NCBI GenBank assembly: GCA_018971775.1
Contig: JAGXAB010000016.1
Coordinates: 28,881-92,880 of the forward strand
Direction of reading: 5' to 3'
From: Cyanobacteria bacterium REEB67
Lineage (GTDB): Bacteria; Cyanobacteriota; Vampirovibrionia; Obscuribacterales; Obscuribacteraceae
DNA length: 64,000 nt
This document shows, in pieces, positions 45,377-55,217 of the stretch. Each line of letters opens with the position of its first letter. The first letter of the stretch is position 1. Position numbers and translations under genes: made by a program. The notes below the pieces were generated by a model. It was not told the DNA's origin. It worked only from the letters and a program-made list of their open reading frames with translations, and searched no databases.

Positions 45377-46945
45377 AAGGCCGGCTTGAAGAGTGGACAC
45401 ACCGATTCTGTATCGCTGAAAGGGTGGCTGGCCGTGATCGGATCGGCGATCGGTGCTTTCATGGCCGTGCTCGATATTCAGATTACGAGCTCTTCTTTGA
45501 AGGATATCCAGGGCGCACTCGGCGCCGGTTTAGATGAAGGTTCGTGGATCTCCACCGCTTACTTGATTGCCGAAATCGTCACTATTCCCATGACCGGCTG
45601 GCTTTCGCAAGTATTTGGCTTGAAGCGATATGTAGTCGTCAACGCTACTCTCTTTTTGATTTTTTCGATGCTCTGCGGTTGCGCCACCGATCTGAATGGC
45701 ATCATTTTCTTTCGCTTACTCCAGGGTTTCACCGGCGGTACTTTAATCCCGCTTTCTTTTTCGATCATCCTGTCCACACTGCCACCCGCCAAACAACCGG
45801 TCGGGCTTGCTATTTTCAGTCTGACTGCCGTTTTTGCCCCTTCGATTGGCCCGGCGATAGGAGGCTATTTGACCGACACGCTCGGTTGGCAATACAGCTT
45901 TTATCTCAATTTGATACCTGGTCTCTTTCTTATATCTGTGCTCTGGTACGCTCTGCCCAGTGCGCCGATGAAACTGGAATTGCTTAAAAAAGGCGATTAC
46001 TTCGGCATCGTCACGATGGCCGTTGGCTTGTGCTGTCTGACATATGCCCTCGAAGAAGGTCAGCGCAAAGACTGGTTTGGCTCGGAGATGATCACAAATG
46101 CTTCGATAGTGGCGGTGATTTCTCTCACACTTTTTGTAGCTCGCGCTCTCACCGCCAAAAATCCGATCGTCAACGTCAAGCTATTAGCCCGGCGCAATTT
46201 CGGTCTCGGCACTTTTATCAATATTGTGCAGGGCCTCGCGCTCTACGGTACGGTTTATCTTTTACCTTTCTATCTTTCGATCACCCAGGGCTATTCGGCC
46301 TGGCAGATTGGCCAGGTGATGATCTGGGCCGGCCTGCCGCAGCTGATAATCACGCCCCTGGTGCCGCTTTTGATGAAGCGCTTCGATCCTAGATGGATGC
46401 TTATCTATGGTCTTATCATGTTTGGCTGCAGCTGTATGCTCAATGCTTTTATGTCTCACGATTATGCCGCCAATGAACTGACTCTTTCGATGATCGTGCG
46501 CGCCTTCGGTCAGCCCTTTGTCATGGTGCCGCTTTCGGCCATCGCTACCAATGGCATCGAAAAAGAACAGGCCGGTTCGGCCTCCGGACTTTTCAATATG
46601 ATGCGCAATCTTGGTGGCTCCATTGGTATCGCCGTTGTTTCGACAGTCCTTACGCAGCGCGAGCAATTTCACTCCCTCCGCCTCGGCGAGCGCATCTCCG
46701 ACGCCGATCCCGCCGTGCGCGGTTTCATCACCCAGACGCAGGGGATGCTCTTCCATCGCGGTGTCGGTCATTTCGAGGCTCACAATCAAGCTCTTGGCGC
46801 TTTGTCCAATATGGTGCGTAAGGAAGCCTACATCATGGCCTTCAATGATTGTTTCCTTTTTGTCAGTTGCGCTCTTTTTCTCGCGGCAATATGTGTGTTC
46901 TTCTTGAAAAGGCCGCAAGGAACTTTGCACGTAGCGGCGGAGTAG
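45287..46945 (+). CDS. emrB: EmrB/QacA-type (DHA2) multidrug MFS transporter
   Basis: A proton-driven drug exporter with about 14 membrane helices in 552 residues. DHA2 signatures are AVLDIQITSSSLKDIQ in helix 1, SWISTAYLIAEIVTIPMTGW, GLKRYVVVNATLFLIFS, RLLQGFTGGTLIPLSFS and the motif-C-like FAPSIGPAIGGYL. It partners with the EmrA-like protein encoded just upstream. An AGAGG lies 9 nt before ATG 45287. The first 30 residues are three copies of a 10-residue repeat with Met at the start of each, so ATGs at 45317 and 45347 are possible alternative starts. The gene ends at a bidirectional terminator. Confidence 0.95.
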   Translation: MPPAVVPSEAMPPATVPSAKMPSRTVPSSYKAGLKSGHTDSVSLKGWLAVIGSAIGAFMAVLDIQITSSSLKDIQGALGAGLDEGSWISTAYLIAEIVTIPMTGWLSQVFGLKRYVVVNATLFLIFSMLCGCATDLNGIIFFRLLQGFTGGTLIPLSFSIILSTLPPAKQPVGLAIFSLTAVFAPSIGPAIGGYLTDTLGWQYSFYLNLIPGLFLISVLWYALPSAPMKLELLKKGDYFGIVTMAVGLCCLTYALEEGQRKDWFGSEMITNASIVAVISLTLFVARALTAKNPIVNVKLLARRNFGLGTFINIVQGLALYGTVYLLPFYLSITQGYSAWQIGQVMIWAGLPQLIITPLVPLLMKRFDPRWMLIYGLIMFGCSCMLNAFMSHDYAANELTLSMIVRAFGQPFVMVPLSAIATNGIEKEQAGSASGLFNMMRNLGGSIGIAVVSTVLTQREQFHSLRLGERISDADPAVRGFITQTQGMLFHRGVGHFEAHNQALGALSNMVRKEAYIMAFNDCFLFVSCALFLAAICVFFLKRPQGTLHVAAE

Positions 46946-46986
46946 AAGCCTCACGGAGATGAGTTCTTCTCCCCAGAAGAAAAGCC

Positions 46987-47006
46987 CCAGCTCTGGGGAG
47001 AGCTGG
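46987..47006. terminator. Bidirectional terminator between emrB and the adhesin gene
   Basis: CCAGCTCT-GGGG-AGAGCTGG forms an 8-bp stem with a 4-nt loop between two convergent stop codons (46945 and 47037). AAAG and CTTTC flank it, giving weak T-tracts in both directions. Confidence 0.65.
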
Positions 47007-47036
47007 AGCCTTTCGATCTATTTAGCGCAGCGTCAA

Positions 47037-50000
47037 TTAGTTCTGATAGGCGGTCATCACTCTTCTAGTCTTTTGCTCATAAGCATTTTGCCCGTGCAAT
47101 TGACTCAGGATCGCTGCTGTTTTCAGCAATTTTGCCGATAGTTGACAGGCGCTCTGTTCCTTGCAGTGAAGCAATTGATTGAGCGGTATCAGCACACCGA
47201 TCGCCGAAGTTATGGAAAAATCTCCACTGAACAAGCGCACCTTGCCGGACAGCTCTTCGCTTAGCACTTCGCCGAAGGCGAGTGCCTGGGCTGGGTTGGC
47301 TTCTTCGAAGCGTCCGATCGCTTGTGGTGCGATCAACGCGTGGCGACCGGGAGCAATGGCCAGATGGCGCTCACCGTTGCTCAGGACGACAGCGGCTCGC
47401 TCGGTGTCATGCAAGTTATAGACTGCTAGACCTTGCGGCAGGGCAATCACGAAGACAACGGCATTGGCTTTAATTTCTACCTGACCGTTAGCGGTCTTCA
47501 CCACTGTCCTGGTCTTTGGTGCCAGCAAAAGGTTACCGGCGCGCAATGTGATTGTATTGACACCACCTTCGGTCGTGCGTTCGAAGTCTGCCGTTCTGGC
47601 ATTCATGCCGCCAAGGCCGAATTCCACGTCACTGATCAGGGCACCGTTGAGAGTACCGTTGCTTGGCGCCACATAGCTGTCATCTTCTATTTTGCTCACG
47701 ACATTTTCTGTTATGCCACCACTGATTTTCTTGCCGGATGCTGCGTTCAGACCAGGTTGAATGTTCTGAGTTTGCTCAACCATGCTGGTCGAAATGGCAT
47801 TTTGACCAGCGAGGTTTATATTACCGACATTCAAATTGCTGGTATTTAGGTTGCCAGGGTATTGGAAATCGATATTGTTCAGTGAGCTGACGACATGAAC
47901 GTTGGATGATGACGCACTGCTCTGCGCTACGGGAGCCACTACTCCTCCGCCTGACTGTGCCATAGTCGGTGCGGCTGTGGTTGCTCCCGGCGGGTCGGCG
48001 ATAATCGTCACATTACCTGTTGTCGTGCCGACTGTTATCGCCGAGGCTGGAAGGGTACCGGTACTGAAGATCAAGTTTGTGTTCTTGCCGGTGAATGAGT
48101 TAGCGGTGGTGCCGTTCGAGGTAATGCTGTTTTTGCCGAAAAACACCGTTCCGCTTACTGTCGCATTGCTTGGCGCGGTGCCTACGACTTTAGCCGGCGA
48201 AGCACTGCCGACCGAGATAATCACAGTGCCCTGACCTTTTGTTTTAGCCAGACTGCTGATTGTCGCTCCGTCGTTGATCACAATTGCTCCTGCTTTGGCA
48301 TCCGAATTGTTCAAGGTGATGCCGCCGTTGGCGGTGCTTATTTTGGCGCCACTGGCAACGCTCAGTGTTCCCTTTGTTTCGACTACTTTGAGCAGGCCAA
48401 GGCTGGCGGTGATGTTATTCAAGGTTGTGCTGGCAGAAGTGGTCAGGCTGAATGCACCGCCCGAGCTGGAATTGCCCAGGGCGACCGGTGTGGTGCTTAC
48501 GTCCGTGATCGCTACAGTCTTGCCTGCCGTATTGGCTTGCAAGCTGGCGGCGTTCACTTTTAGAGCGCCGATCGATCCTGTGCCGGCCGACAGGACTACG
48601 GAATTGCCCGTAATCAATTGGCTGCCGCTGATATTTCCCTTGCCGCTTGCGCTCAGAGTGACGCTTGTTGTCGTTGCACCGCCTGTGATACCGTTTACGG
48701 CAATTGCTCCGCCACCACCGATACTGCTCAAGGCAACCTTCGAGGCGTTCAGAATTTTGGCCGAATCAGTGATGCTGCCGGCCGAAACCACAGTGATATT
48801 GCCTGAAGTATTGAGAGTTTTGAGCGTCAGGATACCGATGTTGCTATTGCTTATCTGGATATCGCCGGTGGTGTTGCTGGCATTGAGAGTCGTTACATTG
48901 GTGCGAAGGTCGGAGACCGTGTTGCCGATTACACCCCCGCTTGCCGTGAGATTGAGCGTACCGCCAACAATCTCGTTCACCCCTCCTGTAGTTTTGTCGC
49001 TGATGCTGCCGGTGCCATTTGCAGTCAAGCTGACTGTGCCAGTCTTGCCGGCGTTCACCTGTCCGGCCAGGATGATACTGCCGTTATTGCCGGTGCTCTT
49101 CAGCGTGACCGCTGATGTAGCCGTGACGGAGCCGTTAGCGTCAATCTCACCAGCCGAGCTGATCGTAACGGTTCGGCCGCTCGCTGAGACCAAGTTGAGC
49201 GGGTTGGCTGTGCTGTCCGTTACTGCTACAACTCCAGTCGAATTGGCCGCCAGGTTTGCGGTGTTGACGGACAATGGCCCGATCGCTCCGCTTGTGCTAT
49301 TGAGCAGTACAGTCGTAGCCTGTAACGTACCTGTCTTATCTACAATCGCTCCCGATGCCGTCTGCAGACTGACAAGGGCGGAGGAGGCGTCGCCAAAATT
49401 ACCCGTCAGCGTAATCGCTCCCGCTTTGCCTGTTTTGTAGGTCATGTTATTGAATGAGCCGGCCGCAGTCGTCTGGGTGATGCCACCACCGTTATTGGTG
49501 ACCGTTATATTCCCTCGGCTACCTGCACCGCCTCCAGCAGCGCTGAGCTGACCCTGGTAGCCATTTGTTTTGGCCGTTGCCGAAATCGTGAAAGCCGAGC
49601 TGCTATTGCTGGTCAAGCTGATGTTGCCGCCATTGCCTGAAGTCGGCGTGACATTGAGATTGCCGGCGATGAGCAGATTACCGCTGGCGTTCTGGCCGGC
49701 GATTAAACTGATATTGCCGCCATTGCCCGTGGTGCCGAGTGGCGCATAGGTGAGCGAGGCCGTATTGACGGTCAAGTTGCCCCCTGAAGTGACATTTATA
49801 CTGCCGCCGTTGCCGCCGGCCAGACCGGCAGTACCGCCGCTGGCGGAGATGATGAAGTTGCCTTTGGCAGTGCCGACGGCTATGCCCTTGGTGCCTGTAA
49901 CAGCGACCGATACGGAGCCGCCGTTGCCGCTGCTGCCGGCGGCCGCATTGGCATTGAGTGTGAGCGGAGTGGTGGTCGAATTGGCCCAGACGATAGTCGG

Positions 50001-53000
50001 AGCGAGCAGAGCGATAGAACCTCCATTACTGCTGACGTCGGTATTGGCTGTAATCGAGGACGTAGGCAGAGTGAGGATGCCGGCCGTTGATACCAATGTG
50101 AGATTTTCGGTACTGGCCGAAACGTAGTTGATATTACCGGCGGTGCTGATTGTTATGTCATGTCCAGCTTGCAGGGCGCCGACCGCGACACTGCCGATTT
50201 TACCGCTCTGGGGACCGGTGAGCGTGATACTACCAATTGTGTCCGAGGCTGACTTGGCTGCGGTGATGTTGCCGAGCACTATCGATTGACCGGTGGCATT
50301 TGCCCCGCCGGCGCTGACTACCACCGTGCCGTTCATTGCTCCGCTAACGTCGATCATGTTTTGATCGATAATGGCTCCGGAATTTTTGGTTGAACCAGCA
50401 TTAGCTTTCAAAACAACAGTGCCGCCGGTGCCGGTCGCACTGTTGGCCTTGAAGGCAACAGTTGGTCCCTGGTTGAAAGCGATATTGCCGCCGGTTTTAG
50501 AGACACCATTAGTGGTGAGAGAGCCACCGGGGAGGACGAGGAAGTTTGAACCTGCGGTGATCTCAAGCGTACCGGCTGCTGCTGCACTACTTGAGCCATC
50601 AATCGTCAAGGTCGTTCCTGTGGCCCCCGAGGCGAGAACATTGCCGCTCGCTATGGCGCTGAAATTGGCGCCTGTGCCAGCCGTATAATTAGGCAGGATG
50701 CCGCCCAGGTCGAGATTGCCGGCGGCGGCGAGATTAAGTGCGACTGAGGCTTTATATGCGCCAGTGCCACTAAATGACAGACCTCCCAGGCTATTGCTCA
50801 GGGTGAGGACAGAGGCTGCTGTCAGGCTATTGGCGTTGGCCATCGTGATTACGGCTCCAGGGGCCACGTTGTCAGCGAGCACGACATTGTTGCCGGCATT
50901 TGTGCCAGCCAAGGTGAGTGCGGCACTGCTGTCTGAGAGATAGACATTTCCGCTCGAGGTTGCATTGAAAGACAATGTCGCGGCTTTAGTCGCCACTGAT
51001 TGCACTGTCGTACCGATGTCACCGCCGGCGGTGGTCAATGTCAGAGTCGGGGTCGTAATCAATCCCAGTGCGTCAGACTGGGTGATGCTACCCGTACCGC
51101 TCGCCACCAGAGTGGCAGATGTCGTGCCCTTGATTTGGGCGCCAGCGGCAAGAACAATCGAGCCGCCCGTGGCATTCGTCATGGTCAGGTCATAAACATT
51201 GCCAGTACCAGATGCCACGGTCGTTGACGAAGCCGAGTTTCTTACATATATACTGCCATTAGATGAATTGAGCGTCAATGCCGGGCTGTTCACCGCCAGG
51301 AACTGGCCGGCGGCGCCAATGTCACCGTTTTCAGTTTGCACCTGCAGGTTTGTGCCTGCTGTCATTACCGAGCCTGCAGATTGTGTGATGTTGCCCGGGC
51401 CGGCTGCTTCCAACTGAACAGTATCGCCGCCGGTGAGGTTGCCGTTGATAGTGATCGATCCGGTCGTCGCCGATTTTGCCAGCAGAGTTATATTGGCGCC
51501 AGCTACCGCACCGGTCGATATGCTACCTGCGGTAATCTGTATGTCGCTGGCATTGCTTGCCGCTACGACCAGGGTCGCTCCAGATGTCGCTGCCGATCCG
51601 CCGGCAGTAGCGCCTGCACTGCCGGGATTGCCCAGGGTGCCACCAAGAGCAATGGTGCCGCCGGTCGGAGCCGGTCCTGAGCCGCCCTGGCCTGAGCTAC
51701 CGTTGCCGCCGGCTGTTCCACCACTACCGGCTGCTCCGCCGTAACCGCCTATCGCTCCGCTAGCTGAACTGCCGGTGGTGCCACCACCGCCACTGCCACC
51801 GTCTGCACTATTGCCTGCCGCTTGAGCGCCGGAGGTGCCACCAGCGCCACCACCATAGGTGCCACCACCACCACCACCGCCGCCGCCGAGCTGCTGTGCA
51901 CCACCGCCGCCGCCGCCGCCACCGCCATAAGATGCTCCACCACCGCCGCCACTGCCGGCAGAGGTCAAGGTACCGGCACCGCCGGCGCCGCCATTGCTGC
52001 CATCTACGGCATAAGTGCCGCCGGAGATGTTCACCGCCGCTGCTGGGCCTACTGAAATCGTTATGCCGCCGCCGGCATTACCTAACGTGCCACCGACGCC
52101 GCCACTGCTGGCATTGCCGCCGCCACCGCCCCCACCACCGCCGGCGCCACCGCCGGAGATATTTACATCACCGGTCACGGCCAGTGCGCCGGTTGTGGAT
52201 GTCACGGCTATGGCCGCACCATTGCCACCGTCTCCGCCGTCGCCGGCTGGTACACCGGTGCCGCCTGCACCACCGCCGCCGCCACCACCGCCGAAGGCAT
52301 TGAGAGAGCCTGTGGTGATATTGCTGCCAGCTGAGATCGTTATATTACCGGCGTTACCGCCCTTGGTGCCGCTCAATCCGTCTACACCACTGGCGCCACC
52401 AGCGCCACCCAGCCCGGTTGCGCCTGCTGTCGTCACATTGCCCAGCTGCACGGCAGCATTGCCTTGCAAGATAGGCACTGTAGGCGTCGCCGCTGCAAAA
52501 TTGAAAGTAACGGCATTGCCGCTCGTAACATTGCCGCTAATGTCATAGACGATCGGTTGGCCGTCTGTCGTGCTCGGACGAGATGTATAGACCGCAACGG
52601 CACCGGATGTGCCGGATGCCGAAGTGACAATATCACCCAGTTTCACAGTGTCAGTGCCGGCTGTAGATGGATTGGCCCCGGCCAGGATGGTGACGTTGCC
52701 GCCATTGCCGTTTGCGCTCGAAGTATTGATTACTACGCCGCTGGAGGGTAGGAAAATATGACCGCCGGTTGTGCCGTTGGCTTCCGCCGCCAGGACAATA
52801 TTGCCGCCGTTGACCTGGTTGAAGCCCCCGGCTGCGAGGGTGGAAGAAGTGTCCAGAATCGGACCGGCGTGGGTACTACCGGTTAAATTGATATCGCCTC
52901 CAGCGCCGATTTTGCCGGTGGTACCGGCCAGGTTGACGCTTGCCGTCTGCGTGCCGTTAAGGCTGCTGAGTGCTGAAATATTTGTCGTACTCGAGTTGGC

Positions 53001-54611
53001 GCCACCAGTACCAGTACCGCCCAGCGTTATGCCGGCGCCGGCAATCAGTGTTATGTCGCTTGTCGGAGTAGCGCTCACTCCCGCCGATTGCGCCGTGCTC
53101 ACATAAGCATTGCCGCTAGCGGTGATGTCGCCGGCTGCCAGGATGGTGATATTTTCCGCGGCCGTGACAGCGCCGTCGAGGACGATGTTGCCGCCGGCAT
53201 TGGCATAGGTGGGATCGCCATTGATTGTATTGGTGCCGATGTGGAGGGTGGCTGTGTCGGCCAGGAAGTGGGCGGCGTTGCCTGTGCTGTTCAAGTTGCC
53301 GGAGACAGTGCCGACGACCCCGGTAATAGCGCCTGTGCCGGCATCTAGATTGAGATTTTTGGAGAGATAGTTGCCGCCGGCCATATTGATGTCGACTGCG
53401 CTTGCGGTCGAGCCGTTCTGACCGAGGCCGATGTTGATGTTACCGTTAGGGGCTCGGAAGGTTCCGCCGGGAGCGTTTATGTTGAACGTTGTGCTGGTGG
53501 CACCAGGAACGAGCGCGAGGTTGATGCAGCCGTTGGCCGAGCTCACCAGGCCACTGTTTGTGACCGTGCCTGCGCCGGTGAGAAGATTGATTGTGTTGTG
53601 GGCCTGCAGAGTCGGCACGGAAGCACCGACAATACTGACACCCTGGCTGCCGTTGCTGATGTTGCCGCCCGCGCTCAGAGTCAGGGCACCGGAGCTTGAG
53701 ATCATGCCGGCATTTGTGATGTCGACGAGAGCCGAAAGCGTGAGACTGACATTCGTCAAATTACCGTGATAGGCGCTGCTTATCGCCGTCGGCAGCTGTG
53801 TGGAAATAATGCCCCCGACCTCGTTGACGATATCCTTAGCGGCGAGCACGCCGCTGCTGCCGCTTGCCGAGACACCATATATTGATCCATAGTTGAGAAG
53901 GTCGCCGCTAATGCTGAGCGACTTATTGGCGGAGACGTTGTCGATGGCTGTGACGTTAACGGGCACCACTAGCTCGCCGATTTTTGGACTGGCAACGGCG
54001 TTCAAGCTAAAGGTGCCACCGCTGGCGATGCCGTTACTGTTTACCGTCAATGCCTGAGTGCTGCCACTCAGAACTTGTTTGATTGCGACGTATTCTGCTG
54101 CGGTTACCTGGGAACCGGCGTGAAAAGTTTGGTTTACACCGCCTACATTGATTGTCACCCAGCTCTGATGGCTGAAAAGAGTGTTGCCGAGAGTGACATT
54201 AGCTTGCGAAGATGAGAGATCGAGGCTGAGGCCAAGATTCTGGATTGACTGGACAAACGGGATGACGTGCACAGCGGCGGTGAGCGGCCGCAAATGCGAG
54301 GCACTAAAATTATTCAGAGGATTGCTGTGCCCGACGGCGGTCATAGCATGACTGATGGAGGCTGTGTGCTGGACCATATTGAGGGCGTGCAGTGCAAAAT
54401 GTGTGGACTGAGGGCCATTCAATCCAGCATGGTGAACTGTCGGTAGTATAAGGGGCGTACTGAAGGCGCCCTGGCTGCTATTTGCCAGCGCTGATTGGGT
54501 GGAAATAAATAGAGACAGGCTGACCACCGAAGAAATCTTCTTGCACACGCCTTCAAATTTGATTGGATTTGTCTGAGTAGAATTGGCGGTAGTCTTCGTT
54601 TGTCTATACAT
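47037..54611 (-). CDS. Giant secreted beta-helix adhesin (filamentous-haemagglutinin-like)
   Basis: The single open frame of 2524 residues has AAGGA 8 nt before the ATG. It begins with an extended signal peptide (cleavage probably after Ala43, SALA). Most of the rest is Gly-, Ser-, Thr-, Asn- and Ala-rich with short strands such as LTLSAGGNISNGS and INLTGS, typical of right-handed beta-helix exoproteins. Residues about 770-1005 are dominated by Gly runs. The last ~165 residues (about 2360-2524) form a distinct domain also found in the secreted protein at 41864-42706. No autotransporter barrel, LPxTG motif or TpsB-like transporter gene is visible. It probably mediates adhesion or biofilm formation at the surface; the export route is unknown. 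Confidence 0.9.
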   Translation of the reverse strand: MYRQTKTTANSTQTNPIKFEGVCKKISSVVSLSLFISTQSALANSSQGAFSTPLILPTVHHAGLNGPQSTHFALHALNMVQHTASISHAMTAVGHSNPLNNFSASHLRPLTAAVHVIPFVQSIQNLGLSLDLSSSQANVTLGNTLFSHQSWVTINVGGVNQTFHAGSQVTAAEYVAIKQVLSGSTQALTVNSNGIASGGTFSLNAVASPKIGELVVPVNVTAIDNVSANKSLSISGDLLNYGSIYGVSASGSSGVLAAKDIVNEVGGIISTQLPTAISSAYHGNLTNVSLTLSALVDITNAGMISSSGALTLSAGGNISNGSQGVSIVGASVPTLQAHNTINLLTGAGTVTNSGLVSSANGCINLALVPGATSTTFNINAPGGTFRAPNGNINIGLGQNGSTASAVDINMAGGNYLSKNLNLDAGTGAITGVVGTVSGNLNSTGNAAHFLADTATLHIGTNTINGDPTYANAGGNIVLDGAVTAAENITILAAGDITASGNAYVSTAQSAGVSATPTSDITLIAGAGITLGGTGTGGANSSTTNISALSSLNGTQTASVNLAGTTGKIGAGGDINLTGSTHAGPILDTSSTLAAGGFNQVNGGNIVLAAEANGTTGGHIFLPSSGVVINTSSANGNGGNVTILAGANPSTAGTDTVKLGDIVTSASGTSGAVAVYTSRPSTTDGQPIVYDISGNVTSGNAVTFNFAAATPTVPILQGNAAVQLGNVTTAGATGLGGAGGASGVDGLSGTKGGNAGNITISAGSNITTGSLNAFGGGGGGGGAGGTGVPAGDGGDGGNGAAIAVTSTTGALAVTGDVNISGGGAGGGGGGGGGNASSGGVGGTLGNAGGGITISVGPAAAVNISGGTYAVDGSNGGAGGAGTLTSAGSGGGGGASYGGGGGGGGGAQQLGGGGGGGGGTYGGGAGGTSGAQAAGNSADGGSGGGGTTGSSASGAIGGYGGAAGSGGTAGGNGSSGQGGSGPAPTGGTIALGGTLGNPGSAGATAGGSAATSGATLVVAASNASDIQITAGSISTGAVAGANITLLAKSATTGSITINGNLTGGDTVQLEAAGPGNITQSAGSVMTAGTNLQVQTENGDIGAAGQFLAVNSPALTLNSSNGSIYVRNSASSTTVASGTGNVYDLTMTNATGGSIVLAAGAQIKGTTSATLVASGTGSITQSDALGLITTPTLTLTTAGGDIGTTVQSVATKAATLSFNATSSGNVYLSDSSAALTLAGTNAGNNVVLADNVAPGAVITMANANSLTAASVLTLSNSLGGLSFSGTGAYKASVALNLAAAGNLDLGGILPNYTAGTGANFSAIASGNVLASGATGTTLTIDGSSSAAAAGTLEITAGSNFLVLPGGSLTTNGVSKTGGNIAFNQGPTVAFKANSATGTGGTVVLKANAGSTKNSGAIIDQNMIDVSGAMNGTVVVSAGGANATGQSIVLGNITAAKSASDTIGSITLTGPQSGKIGSVAVGALQAGHDITISTAGNINYVSASTENLTLVSTAGILTLPTSSITANTDVSSNGGSIALLAPTIVWANSTTTPLTLNANAAAGSSGNGGSVSVAVTGTKGIAVGTAKGNFIISASGGTAGLAGGNGGSINVTSGGNLTVNTASLTYAPLGTTGNGGNISLIAGQNASGNLLIAGNLNVTPTSGNGGNISLTSNSSSAFTISATAKTNGYQGQLSAAGGGAGSRGNITVTNNGGGITQTTAAGSFNNMTYKTGKAGAITLTGNFGDASSALVSLQTASGAIVDKTGTLQATTVLLNSTSGAIGPLSVNTANLAANSTGVVAVTDSTANPLNLVSASGRTVTISSAGEIDANGSVTATSAVTLKSTGNNGSIILAGQVNAGKTGTVSLTANGTGSISDKTTGGVNEIVGGTLNLTASGGVIGNTVSDLRTNVTTLNASNTTGDIQISNSNIGILTLKTLNTSGNITVVSAGSITDSAKILNASKVALSSIGGGGAIAVNGITGGATTTSVTLSASGKGNISGSQLITGNSVVLSAGTGSIGALKVNAASLQANTAGKTVAITDVSTTPVALGNSSSGGAFSLTTSASTTLNNITASLGLLKVVETKGTLSVASGAKISTANGGITLNNSDAKAGAIVINDGATISSLAKTKGQGTVIISVGSASPAKVVGTAPSNATVSGTVFFGKNSITSNGTTANSFTGKNTNLIFSTGTLPASAITVGTTTGNVTIIADPPGATTAAPTMAQSGGGVVAPVAQSSASSSNVHVVSSLNNIDFQYPGNLNTSNLNVGNINLAGQNAISTSMVEQTQNIQPGLNAASGKKISGGITENVVSKIEDDSYVAPSNGTLNGALISDVEFGLGGMNARTADFERTTEGGVNTITLRAGNLLLAPKTRTVVKTANGQVEIKANAVVFVIALPQGLAVYNLHDTERAAVVLSNGERHLAIAPGRHALIAPQAIGRFEEANPAQALAFGEVLSEELSGKVRLFSGDFSITSAIGVLIPLNQLLHCKEQSACQLSAKLLKTAAILSQLHGQNAYEQKTRRVMTAYQN
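51600..52300 (-). repeat. Gly-codon-rich segment of the adhesin gene
   Basis: Long GCC/ACC-type runs on the plus strand encode polyglycine patches (up to eight or nine Gly in a row) separated by Ala, Ser, Thr or Asn in the adhesin at about residues 770-1005. Flanking parts of the same gene are less skewed. Confidence 0.8.
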
Positions 54612-55217
54612 CTATAAATTCCTTCTTTAGACTGGAGTACAGTCTGACGCTGGCTTTGAGGGCATATGGCAACTTCTAACATGCTTCGGACCTGTGCCGA
54701 ATCATCCTTTTGGTTCTCAATTGCTTTTGAGCGCCTTGCTGTCGAGCACTTGCTCTTGCTTATTGCGAAGCGCTCGCAGAGCTGTCTTCGATAAATATCC
54801 GGCAAATTCTTTTTTTACTTTTTGGTATACAGCAGTCAAGCAAGATTCGACGCACCACAGACTCAAGAAAAATTTTTCCGAATTTATAAGTTTTGTTGCA
54901 ATCGTGCCACTAGTAAGCGGTATCGGAAGCTGGATAAAGGGGCCCTGAATTGCTGTTGTCGATAAATGCATCTTTGGTTGTGTGTGGCTGTCACATTCTG
55001 GCGGTTTGTTTTGTACCGATCCGTAGTCCTAATTTTCTGTGGCTCCCTGCCCCGCATTCCGGTAGTAACAATCACTCTTTGTGATCGAAATTTTCAGGTC
55101 GGCAGTGCCATTGCGGCAGTATTTACTCTGTCAATCAATTAAACTAATTCGGTTGCTCCTGAGTTGGGGCCACGCTCTGACTCGATTTACGACAATTATG
55201 GACCTTACGTTTCTCTC
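54612..55217. promoter_or_regulatory. Divergent intergenic region between adhesin and RND efflux genes
   Basis: About 606 bp with no credible gene; short frames here lack ribosome sites and family resemblance. It must hold the promoters of both divergent units and contains the inverted repeat at 54629-54645. Confidence 0.5.
54629..54645 (-). promoter_or_regulatory. Inverted repeat in the adhesin leader
   Basis: AGACTG-N5-CAGTCT lies 17 bp before the adhesin start codon, immediately upstream of its ribosome site. It could be an operator or a small leader hairpin. Confidence 0.4.

Noticed and set aside
48274..49440. Long plus-strand open frame (388 codons) opposite the adhesin gene
   Set aside because: It is a shadow of the strongly biased Gly/Ala/Thr-rich adhesin codons; the translation is Val/Leu/Ala/Pro-rich with no domain, and no ribosome site precedes it. 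The same holds for the other plus-strand frames between 47.4 and 53.8 kb.
51600..52300. Possible CRISPR-like or non-coding GC repeat
   Set aside because: The repeats stay in frame with the adhesin and encode Gly runs, so they are part of the coding sequence.
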